From a virus: a DNA stretch of 61,354 bases. Of the stretch, positions 25,445 to 34,404 are shown piece by piece. Within the stretch, counting starts at the first letter, position 1. Each line of letters begins with the position of its first letter. The position numbers and the translations under genes are program-made. The DNA lies in the IMG/VR virus record IMGVR_UViG_3300042545_000830, positions 1 to 61,354 of that record. One strand, written 5' to 3'. The notes under the pieces were generated by a model. The model was not told the origin of the DNA. It did no database searches and was given only the letters and a program-made list of their open reading frames with translations.

Positions 25445-26298
25445 GTAAATACACAACATCACTATTCGAGTCTATCAAAGACGCGATCAACAAAAACAAT
25501 AACACAACATCAGAAAGTTCCTTCAAGGATTTTATGAAGTTGGAAATCGACAAGACTTACATTGTAAGACTTGTTCCACTAGTAACCAATCCAGAAAGGA
25601 CTTTCTTCCATTATTACAGTCATACATGGAAGAGTGTTACGAGTAACAATATCGTATCGGTATTGTGTCCGAACACCTATGGAGAAAAATGCCCAATTGA
25701 CGAATATCGCTCAAAGGTTTATTCTTCCAAGAATGATTCAGAGATCGAGCGCATTCGACCAATCAAGAGGAACGAAAACTGGCTCGTCAATGTGTTGGTA
25801 ATTAAAGATCCAACCAATCCAGAGAATCAAGGTAAGGTAAAGATTCTTCGCTATGGAAAGCAATTGGCAAAGATTATCGATTCGGCTATCACCGGAGACG
25901 ATGCTGATGAATTTGGAGCAAAGGTTTTTGACCTTTCCGATAAAGGATGCAGTCTCAAGATCAAGGTAGAAAAGAATGAGGGTGGATATGCAACATATGT
26001 TGGTTCCAAGTTCATGTCACCATCTAAGGTTGAAGGTATTGATGATTTAGATGAGGTATACAACTCTGCTAACGATCTAGATTCTATTTTTGATCATAAG
26101 TCTTATGATGATATCAAGAAACTCTTGAATACTCATTTCTTGGGTCAATCAGAAGAAGTTAAAAATACCGAAACGGTAACAGAAGAAGAAAACTTTGACA
26201 GCTATGCTGAAATTGTTTCAACTGCTGGAAAAACATCTTCGTCATCTGAAGAATCTGATGAAGATAAGAAAATGCAGGAGATTTTGAACGATCTATAA
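25441..26298 (+). CDS. 32: gp32-like single-stranded DNA-binding protein
   Basis: A basic N-terminal segment is followed by the OB-fold core, including WLVNVLVIKDPTNPENQGKV near 122-141, almost as in T4 gp32. The last 60 residues are Glu/Asp/Ser-rich, the expected acidic tail that contacts partner proteins. In the zinc region I see H57/H61, C76, C84 and D87; T4 has CPxC, so the last Cys ligand appears replaced by Asp. The base composition is visibly less AT-rich than that of its neighbours, which suggests selection for high expression. Confidence 0.92.
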   Translation: MSKYTTSLFESIKDAINKNNNTTSESSFKDFMKLEIDKTYIVRLVPLVTNPERTFFHYYSHTWKSVTSNNIVSVLCPNTYGEKCPIDEYRSKVYSSKNDSEIERIRPIKRNENWLVNVLVIKDPTNPENQGKVKILRYGKQLAKIIDSAITGDDADEFGAKVFDLSDKGCSLKIKVEKNEGGYATYVGSKFMSPSKVEGIDDLDEVYNSANDLDSIFDHKSYDDIKKLLNTHFLGQSEEVKNTETVTEEENFDSYAEIVSTAGKTSSSSEESDEDKKMQEILNDL

Positions 26299-26299
26299 T

Positions 26300-26803
26300 A
26301 TGGATTCCAAAGAAGATGCACTAGAAGCTGCTAAATTAGCAAAAGCTATTAGTTCACAATTGGGATTAATTGATAAATTATCAGTAGATAGACCGGAAAG
26401 ACCAGCTAATCAGATAGATATTAATAGTTTTATCTCAAGAGTTGTAAATCCTTCTCGTCAAATGAATAATAGTTCCTCTGGATATGTTCCAGAGGAACTA
26501 GTTCAGTCTCTAGTTCCAGAACCTAAATACACTTTTGAGCAACCTTTTCAAAATACTAATCAAGTACAACAGAATAATAATCAAATTCAAGAAAATCAAA
26601 TTCCTTTGATTATTCCTAATACAAAAAAGCAAAATATTGTAAAAAATCAAATATCAGAACCTACCAATTTGAATATAGACGATAAAACTATTAAAAAAAT
26701 TGTAAATTCACTAGAAAGAATTGCGAAAAGTTATGAGAAATATGTTGATTGTTACGTTGAATGTAATACAATCAAAAAAGAAAACAATATTTTAAATGGA
26801 TAA
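26300..26803 (+). CDS. Hypothetical protein (167 aa), Gln/Asn-rich linker
   Basis: Starts 1 nt after the gp32 stop and overlaps the clamp gene by 8 nt. It has an N-terminal helix rich in Ala and Lys, a Pro-rich and Gln/Asn-rich middle, and a C-terminal helix with KKIVNSLERIAKSYEKYVDC. The middle is probably disordered. A perfect 12-bp inverted repeat lies inside the gene at 26471-26499. Position between gp32 and the clamp suggests a replication or transcription accessory, but no family is recognised. Confidence 0.6.
   Translation: MDSKEDALEAAKLAKAISSQLGLIDKLSVDRPERPANQIDINSFISRVVNPSRQMNNSSSGYVPEELVQSLVPEPKYTFEQPFQNTNQVQQNNNQIQENQIPLIIPNTKKQNIVKNQISEPTNLNIDDKTIKKIVNSLERIAKSYEKYVDCYVECNTIKKENNILNG
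26471..26499 (+). repeat. Perfect 12-bp inverted repeat inside a coding region
   Basis: AGTTCCTCTGGA (26471-26482), loop TATGT, TCCAGAGGAACT (26488-26499). The arms are half G+C in an otherwise AT-rich gene, and no T-run follows, so it is not a standard terminator. It encodes SSGYVPEEL within the 167-aa protein. Confidence 0.85.
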
Positions 26804-27548
26804 CAATATTTTACCCGTACCTAAAACAATATTAGAAAAAATACTCAAGCCTGTTAGTAAATTAACCGAGAGTTGTATATTAAAAATCTGTAAAGATGAT
26901 TTATATACAGTTTGTACCCCCTCTGATAATTCTTTGATACTATATGCAAAGACAAAACTGCCATTTGAGGTTGAAGATTCAAAATTGAATATTATTAACA
27001 TCAAAAAGTTTCTAACAGGACTTGATTGTTTGGGTGACGATGGTGAATTTTCCATAGTTCTAAATTCTAATAATATAGAATGTAGAAGTAAAGATGTTAA
27101 TACCGGAGATAATACATATTTTAAATACCATCTAATGGATGATGGTATTATAAAAGAATCTACTGTAAATGTTCAAAAAATTTCTAGGTTAAATTTCGAT
27201 ACAGAGTTTGAAATAAAACTAGAAAAGGTTAAAAAAATTGTAAGCGCATATTCCTTTGTTGATGTTACAAAAATTTATTTTTTCACCGAAAATGGTAAGA
27301 TAAATTGCGAGATCAATGACAGAACAATGCAAAATGTAGATAATATGTCTATGGTTTTATCTGAAAATGTTATTGGAGAAGAAATAGTTCGTCCAATACC
27401 TGTTAATATCGAGGTTTTTAAAAATTTAATATCCAGTAAAACAAATATAAAGGTGAAATTGAATAACGAATATAAGGTATTTGTATTTCAAACACAAGAA
27501 GATGAAAATGTAGAGTTGAAATATATTGTTTCTGCACTTGTCAAATAA
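26796..27548 (+). CDS. 45: gp45-like sliding clamp
   Basis: The 250-aa size and strand pattern suit the T4 gp45 trimer subunit (228 aa). Recognisable pieces are an N-terminal MDNNILPVPKTILEKI, YFKYHLMDDGII near residue 108 and a late RPIPVNIEVFKNLI segment, each similar to gp45. The clamp tethers polymerase and, in T4, activates late transcription via gp55 and gp33. The clamp loader genes 44 and 62, which flank 45 in T4, are not next to it here and not found in the window. Confidence 0.82.
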   Translation: MDNNILPVPKTILEKILKPVSKLTESCILKICKDDLYTVCTPSDNSLILYAKTKLPFEVEDSKLNIINIKKFLTGLDCLGDDGEFSIVLNSNNIECRSKDVNTGDNTYFKYHLMDDGIIKESTVNVQKISRLNFDTEFEIKLEKVKKIVSAYSFVDVTKIYFFTENGKINCEINDRTMQNVDNMSMVLSENVIGEEIVRPIPVNIEVFKNLISSKTNIKVKLNNEYKVFVFQTQEDENVELKYIVSALVK

Positions 27549-27572
27549 GATATACTAGGTAAGTTTTTATAT

Positions 27573-27893
27573 ATGGCTAATAATAAAATAACAACCATGA
27601 GTTACTTTATCAAAAGATTACGAGATAGTGGATATATCGCTGATAAGGTTTTCAATGAATATTCGAAAAATGATCCTAGATGTTGGACAGCTGTAGTTGA
27701 CCCAAAGGGAGCAACTATAATGATAACATATTTCAATAATCACAATTATTTGGGTGAAGAGTATTTTAGTATTAGTGATGGTGGTCAGTTTTTTCCAGAA
27801 AACTTCAAACTACAAACAAGTTCTATTGAAGTTGTGATCGAATATTTGGTGAAATTTGGAATCAATAACAAGTCTGAAACATATAACGACTAA
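27573..27893 (+). CDS. Hypothetical protein (106 aa)
   Basis: Begins with an ITTMSYFIKRLRDSGY helix and ends with a regular alpha/beta pattern including ISDGGQFFPENFKL and a final helix. Compact, soluble, no cysteine pair or catalytic motif. A TATACT at 27551-27556 is a possible -10 for it, but no convincing -35 is present. It is followed after 1 nt by the next small gene; both continue the replication transcript. Confidence 0.6.
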   Translation: MANNKITTMSYFIKRLRDSGYIADKVFNEYSKNDPRCWTAVVDPKGATIMITYFNNHNYLGEEYFSISDGGQFFPENFKLQTSSIEVVIEYLVKFGINNKSETYND

Positions 27894-27894
27894 T

Positions 27895-28266
27895 ATGGCA
27901 ATTCCAAAAAAAAGAACCAGAGCAAAGAAAACAATTACCGAAAGTTTATCTGGTACTAATGATGAATTAGTAATGAAACAAGTAGCCGAAAAAATTTTTA
28001 GTGAGATAAACAATAAAGAACTTGAAAAAAGTTTAGATAGATGGCTAAAAGAAAATAGCAATAGAAATGCAATAGCATTAAGAGATTTGGATTTATTAAA
28101 ATCCATAATCACCGAGTATTTAGATACATTTATCGTATTTGGTTATAATGTTGATGGTGAAAGAATCATTCTTCAACATTATACAACCGCAAGAGATAGG
28201 GATGCCATTATGGAATTTCTTAAAACCATTTTTATAAAACAACAACAAGATAATTTTCTAGATTAA
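27895..28266 (+). CDS. Hypothetical protein (123 aa), basic N-terminus
   Basis: I chose ATG 27895 (MAIPKKRTRAKK), immediately after the previous stop, over an upstream in-frame ATG that would overlap 38 nt. The basic first 12 residues suggest nucleic-acid contact. The remainder is helical and ends QQQDNFLD, a weak match to a clamp-binding peptide. No family recognised. Confidence 0.6.
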   Translation: MAIPKKRTRAKKTITESLSGTNDELVMKQVAEKIFSEINNKELEKSLDRWLKENSNRNAIALRDLDLLKSIITEYLDTFIVFGYNVDGERIILQHYTTARDRDAIMEFLKTIFIKQQQDNFLD

Positions 28267-28270
28267 AGAT

Positions 28271-29098
28271 ATGGCTTATTATCAAAATCCGAATTATAAT
28301 CATAAATACACTCCCCCTACCTATGATACAATTACATCATGGTATAAGGCAAATAGTGCAACAAGAAGTTGGGCAAATCCTTTGAATGGATTTGACCCAA
28401 TTCCATTTTTTTGTCAATTATTAAAGGTTGCTAATTTACCAGAAATTGAACCTGTTGTATCAATGCAAAAAGAAGGTGGTTTTGATTATGAAAATTATTT
28501 AGAAACATATTTTGTACAATTAACTGCTATTGGTGATGGTAGAGTTAATTTTTATGAAACATGGAAAGAAATATCAAATGAATATTTACCGAAAATATTA
28601 ACTCAAATAGAACTTGCTCAAAGTGGAGGTTGTCAGATTATAAATGGATATGTTTGTAATGGAGATGGTATTCCCATAAAGGAAGCTTCTAGTACATGTA
28701 AAGAAGGCGAAGAATATACAACACCTGTATTGTATGAAGATATAATAGAAAAAACTAAAAATTTCATACAGGAAAAAAGAGACGAACATGCAGATTATTT
28801 TATACAATATTTAAGTGCTAAATATATATATAATACTGAACAAAAATGGAATGCTACTTTAGTTTTTTATCCAAATATGTATTCATTCATAACAGAATTG
28901 TCTTCATACAAAAATGGTTCTAGTGTAATGGAATATGTAAAATATTATTGGGATGAAAAAGATTATGTTTCTGGTAAATTGAATATTCCTATTACAAATC
29001 GTTATACATTTCCTTTTAATACTGAAAATTATGAAAATGGTGTTAAAATGTTTGAGAATTTTTCAGCACCAATACCAAATTTTAAAGATTTGCTTTAA
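28271..29098 (+). CDS. Hypothetical protein (275 aa), probably structural
   Basis: Tyr-, Asn- and Pro-rich N-terminus (YYQNPNYNHKYTPPTYD), a helical centre, and a C-terminal part rich in aromatic residues. No enzyme motif, signal peptide or membrane segment. It follows the replication cluster by 4 nt and ends in a 4-bp convergent overlap with the tail spike gene. Its composition resembles phage virion proteins more than replication factors, but this is only an impression. Confidence 0.6.
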   Translation: MAYYQNPNYNHKYTPPTYDTITSWYKANSATRSWANPLNGFDPIPFFCQLLKVANLPEIEPVVSMQKEGGFDYENYLETYFVQLTAIGDGRVNFYETWKEISNEYLPKILTQIELAQSGGCQIINGYVCNGDGIPIKEASSTCKEGEEYTTPVLYEDIIEKTKNFIQEKRDEHADYFIQYLSAKYIYNTEQKWNATLVFYPNMYSFITELSSYKNGSSVMEYVKYYWDEKDYVSGKLNIPITNRYTFPFNTENYENGVKMFENFSAPIPNFKDLL

Positions 29099-31215
29099 CA
29101 ATCTTTAGGTTTACCGTCTCCGTTACCATCGTCATCAGTAATTGGTGTATTATCAAATATGTCTGATGGACAATCGAACCCTAAGTTGAAATTTACAATA
29201 TCATATGGTGTGATATTTCCATCGTCATCGTAACCAAAATTTCCACTAACAGGTGTTGTATTAACGAAATCATATTCCCCATAAGCATCGTCTCCAAATA
29301 TACCAAATCTAGCATTTCTATTTCTTCTTGCTTTAGATGCTCTGCTGTTTGGATCATCAAAACCAAATCCTCCACCACCTCCACCGCAAGCACCCGCCAA
29401 TGATTTGGGACCTGGTTTTGTTCCCATACAAGATTCGGTTGCTGGTGTTGGTATACTACTAGGACTTGGTCTTGCACCACCCCAGTCTTCCAATGTATCA
29501 TACATATCTCCTTTATATATGGAATAATCGTGAGTATGTGGTTGATTTGTTATAGTGTGATTATGTTTCCAATTCCAAATACCTCCTGATGGCATAATTC
29601 CCCAACTTATACCAGGTCCCGCTGAATTTAAACACATTCCAACATAAAATCCAGTTTGTGTTGTTTCAACAACCGTTGAGTTCATTATTTGATTGAATGT
29701 TTCACTTGTTAATTTATATAAATTACCAATATCTAACAAAGAATCTGGCATTATATACTGCTGTATTGTTTGTAATACAGTATCAGCACCACACATTGCT
29801 TGAGAAGTAAATAACCAATTAGCATCATTAGTTATAGATTTAGTAGATCCTGATTGTGTAGTTTGCATACGCATAGATCTACCAATAAAATGACTTGCTG
29901 CCACATCACCATCAACTGTTACTCCACCCATACATGCAATATTTCCAACAACATTTAATGCGCCTTGTACTTTCGTGTCTTTAGATTTTAATGTCAATCC
30001 ACCGCTTCCACTTCTATCGTCAGCATCTATTACAACTGCTTTTCCTTTCAAGGTAGTCAAATTTTGAGATGCCAGACAAAGTTCTCCTTCACTAGCTACT
30101 AATGTTATAGATCCACCAGCAATGTGAGTATGACCAGAAGTTAAAAGTTCTATTCCACCGTTCCCAGTTTCTAGAAGTAATTTACTAGCTACATTAACAG
30201 TGAGAAAACCATCTTGTGTAATTGGATTTAAATTTATAACATTTACAATTGTTCCTTCTCCGGTTGCCCATAATGTTTGTGGTAAAGATTTTCCTTTTTT
30301 AAATTTAGCATTTCCGGTATCGTTTTTGGTTCCACATTTAATATATGGACTTTCAGAAGAACTAACTGGTGTACCGATATTGATAGTAACATTTCTGTTT
30401 TTTGTGTGTACTTCGTTTCCTGCTGGTCCAGAAGCTTCTTCTAATTTTGCCATTTCTCCAGATTCTATAGAATTATTTAAAACTTTTTCAGCTGCTTTAT
30501 TTCCAGCTTCTAGTTTTTTTTGTGGAGATTCTATCATTCCATTTTTACAACCTTTATTTCCACATGTACTTTCACCTGATAAAGCTTGTGCTGTTATTAC
30601 ATCTAAAATCGGAGCTACAAAAGTATTCAAAATAAATTCTACTACATCTATAGCATATCCAAAATATGGTAATATACCTGGTCGTCTTAACAATTTCATT
30701 AATCTTGTTATAAATCCACTCTTTTTATTAACTAATTGTTGTTGAGCGCAAGTGTCACAAGGAACCAAATCCCCTTTCGTTGAATTTATAGCATTCTTTT
30801 TTTCCTTTTCTGCTTTATCGTATATAGCTTGTATCTTTTTTATCGCTTGCAATTGTTTGTCTGACATTTCTCCATTTTGATTTATAACATTTCCATTAAT
30901 TGTTTTTACTATATGATCACCATTCGATAAAATTTTTACATCACCTTTAGATCTTATTTCAAAGGAATTTGATTGAAGAAAAGCATGTCCTGTAACAACT
31001 TGTAATCCATGTTGTAAAAAATTTAAAAAGTTTTTACCATTTGTTATAGTACCAACACTTTTATCATTTGGTCCATTTACACCATCCTCTTTATTTTTAA
31101 TACCAAAAATTCTTAATACACCAGACAAATCAAATGCTTGTTTTTCTCTAATACCTTCTGTTTTTGTTTTTTTGTTTTTATATTTTCCTATTGCGGGATT
31201 TATGTTTTTACTCAT
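29095..31215 (-). CDS. Baseplate central spike/beta-helix protein (706 aa)
   Basis: The middle (about 280-430) has short repeating strands such as GGIELLTSGHTHIAGGSITLVAS and GLTLKSKDTKVQGALNVVGN, typical of gp5 C-terminal or VgrG-type triple beta-helices. Near residue 548 KHNH-x6-HTH resembles the His-x-His iron-binding tip of phage spikes. Cysteine pairs (CDTC, CGNKGC) occur earlier and a hydrophobic helix sits near 190. A Gly-rich stretch and an acidic tail end the protein. It follows the gp5-like OB gene by 8 nt, so the two parts of T4 gp5 are likely split between two genes. Confidence 0.7.
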   Translation of the reverse strand: MSKNINPAIGKYKNKKTKTEGIREKQAFDLSGVLRIFGIKNKEDGVNGPNDKSVGTITNGKNFLNFLQHGLQVVTGHAFLQSNSFEIRSKGDVKILSNGDHIVKTINGNVINQNGEMSDKQLQAIKKIQAIYDKAEKEKKNAINSTKGDLVPCDTCAQQQLVNKKSGFITRLMKLLRRPGILPYFGYAIDVVEFILNTFVAPILDVITAQALSGESTCGNKGCKNGMIESPQKKLEAGNKAAEKVLNNSIESGEMAKLEEASGPAGNEVHTKNRNVTINIGTPVSSSESPYIKCGTKNDTGNAKFKKGKSLPQTLWATGEGTIVNVINLNPITQDGFLTVNVASKLLLETGNGGIELLTSGHTHIAGGSITLVASEGELCLASQNLTTLKGKAVVIDADDRSGSGGLTLKSKDTKVQGALNVVGNIACMGGVTVDGDVAASHFIGRSMRMQTTQSGSTKSITNDANWLFTSQAMCGADTVLQTIQQYIMPDSLLDIGNLYKLTSETFNQIMNSTVVETTQTGFYVGMCLNSAGPGISWGIMPSGGIWNWKHNHTITNQPHTHDYSIYKGDMYDTLEDWGGARPSPSSIPTPATESCMGTKPGPKSLAGACGGGGGGFGFDDPNSRASKARRNRNARFGIFGDDAYGEYDFVNTTPVSGNFGYDDDGNITPYDIVNFNLGFDCPSDIFDNTPITDDDGNGDGKPKDC

Positions 31216-31223
31216 TTTTTTAA

Positions 31224-32270
31224 TTATTGAATTGATTGCCCAAAACCACCTTTTCCTTCTATTTCAAAATTTTGGGTTGATGGATTTTGTACGGGTGTAG
31301 TAGTTGTAGTACTAGTTTTATTTTCTGATATAGGTATATCTACTGGTAAATCATTTGCAGCTTGTTCATCCACCTCATCCCATATAGGTTCACCACCTAT
31401 GGGTTTACCTTCTGATTCACCACCTATAGGTTCACCTCCAGATTCACCATTCACAGGTTCATAATTACCATAAAAATTTTTATGATCTGTTGGAACTAAA
31501 GAATAAGCAAAATATACAGGTTTTTGTATATCTCCACCATGAAAAAAAATCCAAACTCTAGATCCACATCTAGGAATTGAAAATGTTCCTTGTGGTGTTC
31601 CTTCACCAAATGGAGGAGGTGGTTCTGATGAAAAATATGGATCGGGTAATATACCGCCCGAATCATTATTTACAGCAACTGAAGATACATCATGTCTAGT
31701 TCCACCGTCTACATCGGTTTCATTTTCAATTAATCCAGAAGCGGATACATTCGATGGAGCAACAGGATTAATATAACTTGTAATATTAGCAACAAATTCA
31801 CCTTCGGAATTTGTGTAAAATTCTTCAGTAGAAATTTCAGAATTTTGAGATTGTACATTATTTTGTGATGTGAAATCCATTTCGGGTAATAATGAAGTGA
31901 AGTCTTTTTTATCATTTGTTAAAGGTGTCTCCTCTACATCTAAATTTACAGGTGTCCCCCCTACATCTAAACTTGTTTGTTGAGCACCACCATCTGATTC
32001 ATTGTAATATAATGAAGTACCGCCACCAATTAAGGGAGATGCACACTCAGCCCAAGGTAATACAGATCTCAATTTATTAACATATAAATCACTTAATTCC
32101 GAATCATTACCAATATAATATATATCTTTATTTTTTATATCATCATTCCAGCCACCATAGAATGTATTTGTTATACCAGGAATCCATACTTGTATACGAC
32201 CTCTTCTTTCAGGATCTCCTCCGTCCTTACTAACAACCATACCTAAATAATTTCCATAGTATTTTTCCAT
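31224..32270 (-). CDS. gp5-like baseplate hub protein with N-terminal OB fold (348 aa)
   Basis: The first 100 residues match gp5/VgrG OB domains: YYGNYLGMVVSKDGGDPERRGRIQVW at the start (split here as YYGNYLGMVV and DPERRGRIQVWIPGI), then LPWAECASPL. Later RCGSRVWIFFHGGDIQKPVYFAY is a second diagnostic piece. A Ser/Thr/Glu-rich linker separates them. The C-terminus has imperfect repeats of GGEPIGGES and a Thr/Gln-rich end. No lysozyme domain like that of T4 gp5 is seen. Lies between a structural gene and the spike gene in one minus-strand transcript. Confidence 0.78.
   Translation of the reverse strand: MEKYYGNYLGMVVSKDGGDPERRGRIQVWIPGITNTFYGGWNDDIKNKDIYYIGNDSELSDLYVNKLRSVLPWAECASPLIGGGTSLYYNESDGGAQQTSLDVGGTPVNLDVEETPLTNDKKDFTSLLPEMDFTSQNNVQSQNSEISTEEFYTNSEGEFVANITSYINPVAPSNVSASGLIENETDVDGGTRHDVSSVAVNNDSGGILPDPYFSSEPPPPFGEGTPQGTFSIPRCGSRVWIFFHGGDIQKPVYFAYSLVPTDHKNFYGNYEPVNGESGGEPIGGESEGKPIGGEPIWDEVDEQAANDLPVDIPISENKTSTTTTTPVQNPSTQNFEIEGKGGFGQSIQ
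31385..31450 (-). repeat. Short imperfect coding repeats in the hub protein tail
   Basis: Repeated units coding for GGEPIGGES / EGKPIGGEP in the C-terminal linker; they probably arose by slippage and give a flexible tether. Confidence 0.6.
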
Positions 32271-32276
32271 AAAAAA

Positions 32277-33758
32277 TTAACAATCAGGATCGTTAAAAGA
32301 TAATAAACTTTCATCTCCACCAAGTCCAGTAGCTTCAACTTCATCTTGGGTTTTAGCAGAACTTATCATATATTTAACAGCATTTTTTGGAGCATCCGCC
32401 AAATAATTAGCCTCGTCTGCTACTTGATTTATACTATCTCCTATACCAATAAATGCATCTTTTAGATTTGATTCAACTTGTTGTTGTGTTCTTTTTATTG
32501 TTCTTAATGATGCTGCTATTGGATTTAAATGATAATCAACATATGGCGTCTCATCCGATCCTACATTTACAGTAGGATTTAAAGGCTGTGAACGATTAGA
32601 ACAATTGTCTATAATCTGTGGACCATATCTATTTAAATAATCAGCAATAGCTGGTATTGATCTATGATTAGCACCAAATTTTTTAATTAATAAAGAGGCA
32701 ATGTTTCCTTGTAACGCATCTGCAACTTGTGACATTCCATAATTTGATAATTGATCAGATAAAAATCCACTAGGATCGGAACCTATTTGATCTACCATAT
32801 CTATAATTTGTTTAACTTCGGGAGGAAGATAAGAAATTATAGTAGACAATGGATTTTGTGCTTGATTAACTAAATTTGAAGCAATATTAATATAACTTTG
32901 AAATTGATTTAAATAATTAAATATTGAACCAGATTGACTGAATAGAGAAGTAAAAAATCCAATATCATCCAATAATACTTGTGCCGCTTCTAAAATTAAA
33001 CATATTAAATCCAATGGAATTATTGATTCTATAATAGAAATCATAAGTTGATTTACCATTCTCATTACACCGTTTATATAAGAATACCATTGCTGTATTA
33101 TTCTTATAGCACCTTGATATACGGCATTAATAGCTCTTTGAAATGCTTTAATTACACCATTTAATTTTGCTATTATTCTTTGCAATGAACCATATGCCAT
33201 AGCAGGTAATGCTAAATATGATCTGGATCTTATCATATTACAAAAACGTTCTATGTTTTTTGTAAATTCCGGATTTATATTATTTAATATGTTTTCACAA
33301 GCAGATGGTGTACTTTTAGCTGGTCCAGATATTGGGCTACCATTAAGAAGTGCTGCTATAGATGCCAAAGAACCAACACCCGACCAACCAACTGGTTCCG
33401 AAAACTCACCATTGTTTGTCATCATCTTCCATCCTGGTGTTTTTTCTAAAACAGGACGCATCAATCTTTGCTTTTGTTCTTTTGTTTTTGGATCAATATA
33501 ATTATAATATAATTTTGGTAATGTTTTTAAAACAAAATCATAATCTTGTTGTGATACATCATGTTGTTTACCATTTTCTAAAGAAAAAACCCACTTATTA
33601 TCTCTTGGTTCATATCCATAAGCCAATATAGATAAATATGAAGCTCGTATATTTAAATTTGCACTATTTTCATATATTGTTAATAGTGCGGGTGGTGCTA
33701 TAGTAGTCAATTTTGTATCAGCTGCCAATTCACCAATATTATTAAATGTTTTTGCCAT
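32277..33758 (-). CDS. Putative baseplate structural protein (493 aa)
   Basis: First gene of the three-gene unit 33758 to 29095. The N-terminal 120 residues are mixed; the centre (about 190-330) is long, helical and hydrophobic with many Ile, Leu and Ala, including IIESIIPLDLICLILEAAQVLLDDIGFF, given here only as a landmark near residue 240. The C-terminus is polar and ends NDPDC. It may line or cap the tail tube interior. Family not recognised; assignment as structural rests on the neighbours and the late promoter. Confidence 0.6.
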   Translation of the reverse strand: MAKTFNNIGELAADTKLTTIAPPALLTIYENSANLNIRASYLSILAYGYEPRDNKWVFSLENGKQHDVSQQDYDFVLKTLPKLYYNYIDPKTKEQKQRLMRPVLEKTPGWKMMTNNGEFSEPVGWSGVGSLASIAALLNGSPISGPAKSTPSACENILNNINPEFTKNIERFCNMIRSRSYLALPAMAYGSLQRIIAKLNGVIKAFQRAINAVYQGAIRIIQQWYSYINGVMRMVNQLMISIIESIIPLDLICLILEAAQVLLDDIGFFTSLFSQSGSIFNYLNQFQSYINIASNLVNQAQNPLSTIISYLPPEVKQIIDMVDQIGSDPSGFLSDQLSNYGMSQVADALQGNIASLLIKKFGANHRSIPAIADYLNRYGPQIIDNCSNRSQPLNPTVNVGSDETPYVDYHLNPIAASLRTIKRTQQQVESNLKDAFIGIGDSINQVADEANYLADAPKNAVKYMISSAKTQDEVEATGLGGDESLLSFNDPDC

Positions 33759-33764
33759 ATTATA

Positions 33765-33772
33765 TATTTACT
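33765..33772 (-). promoter_or_regulatory. Late-type promoter for baseplate unit 33758-29095
   Basis: AGTAAATA on the minus strand, 6 nt before ATG 33758; predicted leader about 1 nt. Confidence 0.6.
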
Positions 33773-33804
33773 TTTGAAGTAAAAATGTTATTATTATATA
33801 ACTT

Positions 33805-34404
33805 ATGCAAAATAATTCAAAATTCCACAAAATCATAGGAATAGCAGGTGCTTCTAGGTCTGGAAAAGATACTTTATGCCGATCATTGATACGAATTTTG
33901 AATGAAAAATACAATATTGAAGCAGAAAGAAGGTCTATAGCAGGAGATTTGATCAAAAAAAACCTGCGAAGTATCATAATGAATAGCGTTGGAATAGATT
34001 CATTTACCGAAAATACAGAAGAAAAGGAATTAATTAGACCATTATTGGTAGAATATGGAAAATTGATGAGAAATAATACAAAAGGTAGATATTTTGTTGA
34101 AAATTTTGAAGTTGTAAAAGAAAAAACTCTAATAATTCCAGATATAAGATATGCCGAATACTTAAAAGACGAAATTCACTGGATTAGAAATGAAGTAAAT
34201 GGATATTTAATCTTTTTAGAAAGAGAAAACATCAAAGATGCGAATGAAACAGAAAAAATTAACAACAAAAAGTTGAAAATTCTTTCAAATTGCTGTATTC
34301 GTTGGGGTAAATTGGACGAAAATGACAAAAGTGATAGAAAAATTATAGATGATTATTCTATAAAAATTTTAAATGATATATTTCAGTCTACCACTTGCCA
34401 ATAG
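33805..34404 (+). CDS. 1: Deoxynucleoside monophosphate kinase-like protein (T4 gp1-like)
   Basis: P-loop GASRSGKDT at 15-23 within IIGIAGASRSGKDT, the arrangement of phage dNMP kinases, followed by a LID-like central region and IIPDIRYAEYLKDE near 111. The enzyme would phosphorylate dNMPs recycled from degraded host DNA. It is a single plus-strand gene placed between two minus-strand tail units. Its 3' end overlaps the minus-strand zinc-protein gene by 17 bp. At 199 aa it is smaller than T4 gp1 (241 aa). Confidence 0.72.
   Translation: MQNNSKFHKIIGIAGASRSGKDTLCRSLIRILNEKYNIEAERRSIAGDLIKKNLRSIIMNSVGIDSFTENTEEKELIRPLLVEYGKLMRNNTKGRYFVENFEVVKEKTLIIPDIRYAEYLKDEIHWIRNEVNGYLIFLERENIKDANETEKINNKKLKILSNCCIRWGKLDENDKSDRKIIDDYSIKILNDIFQSTTCQ

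Noticed and set aside
30200-30745. 181-codon open frame on the plus strand
   Set aside because: Antisense to the spike gene, whose beta-helix repeats are clear; the plus-strand translation has no recognisable feature.
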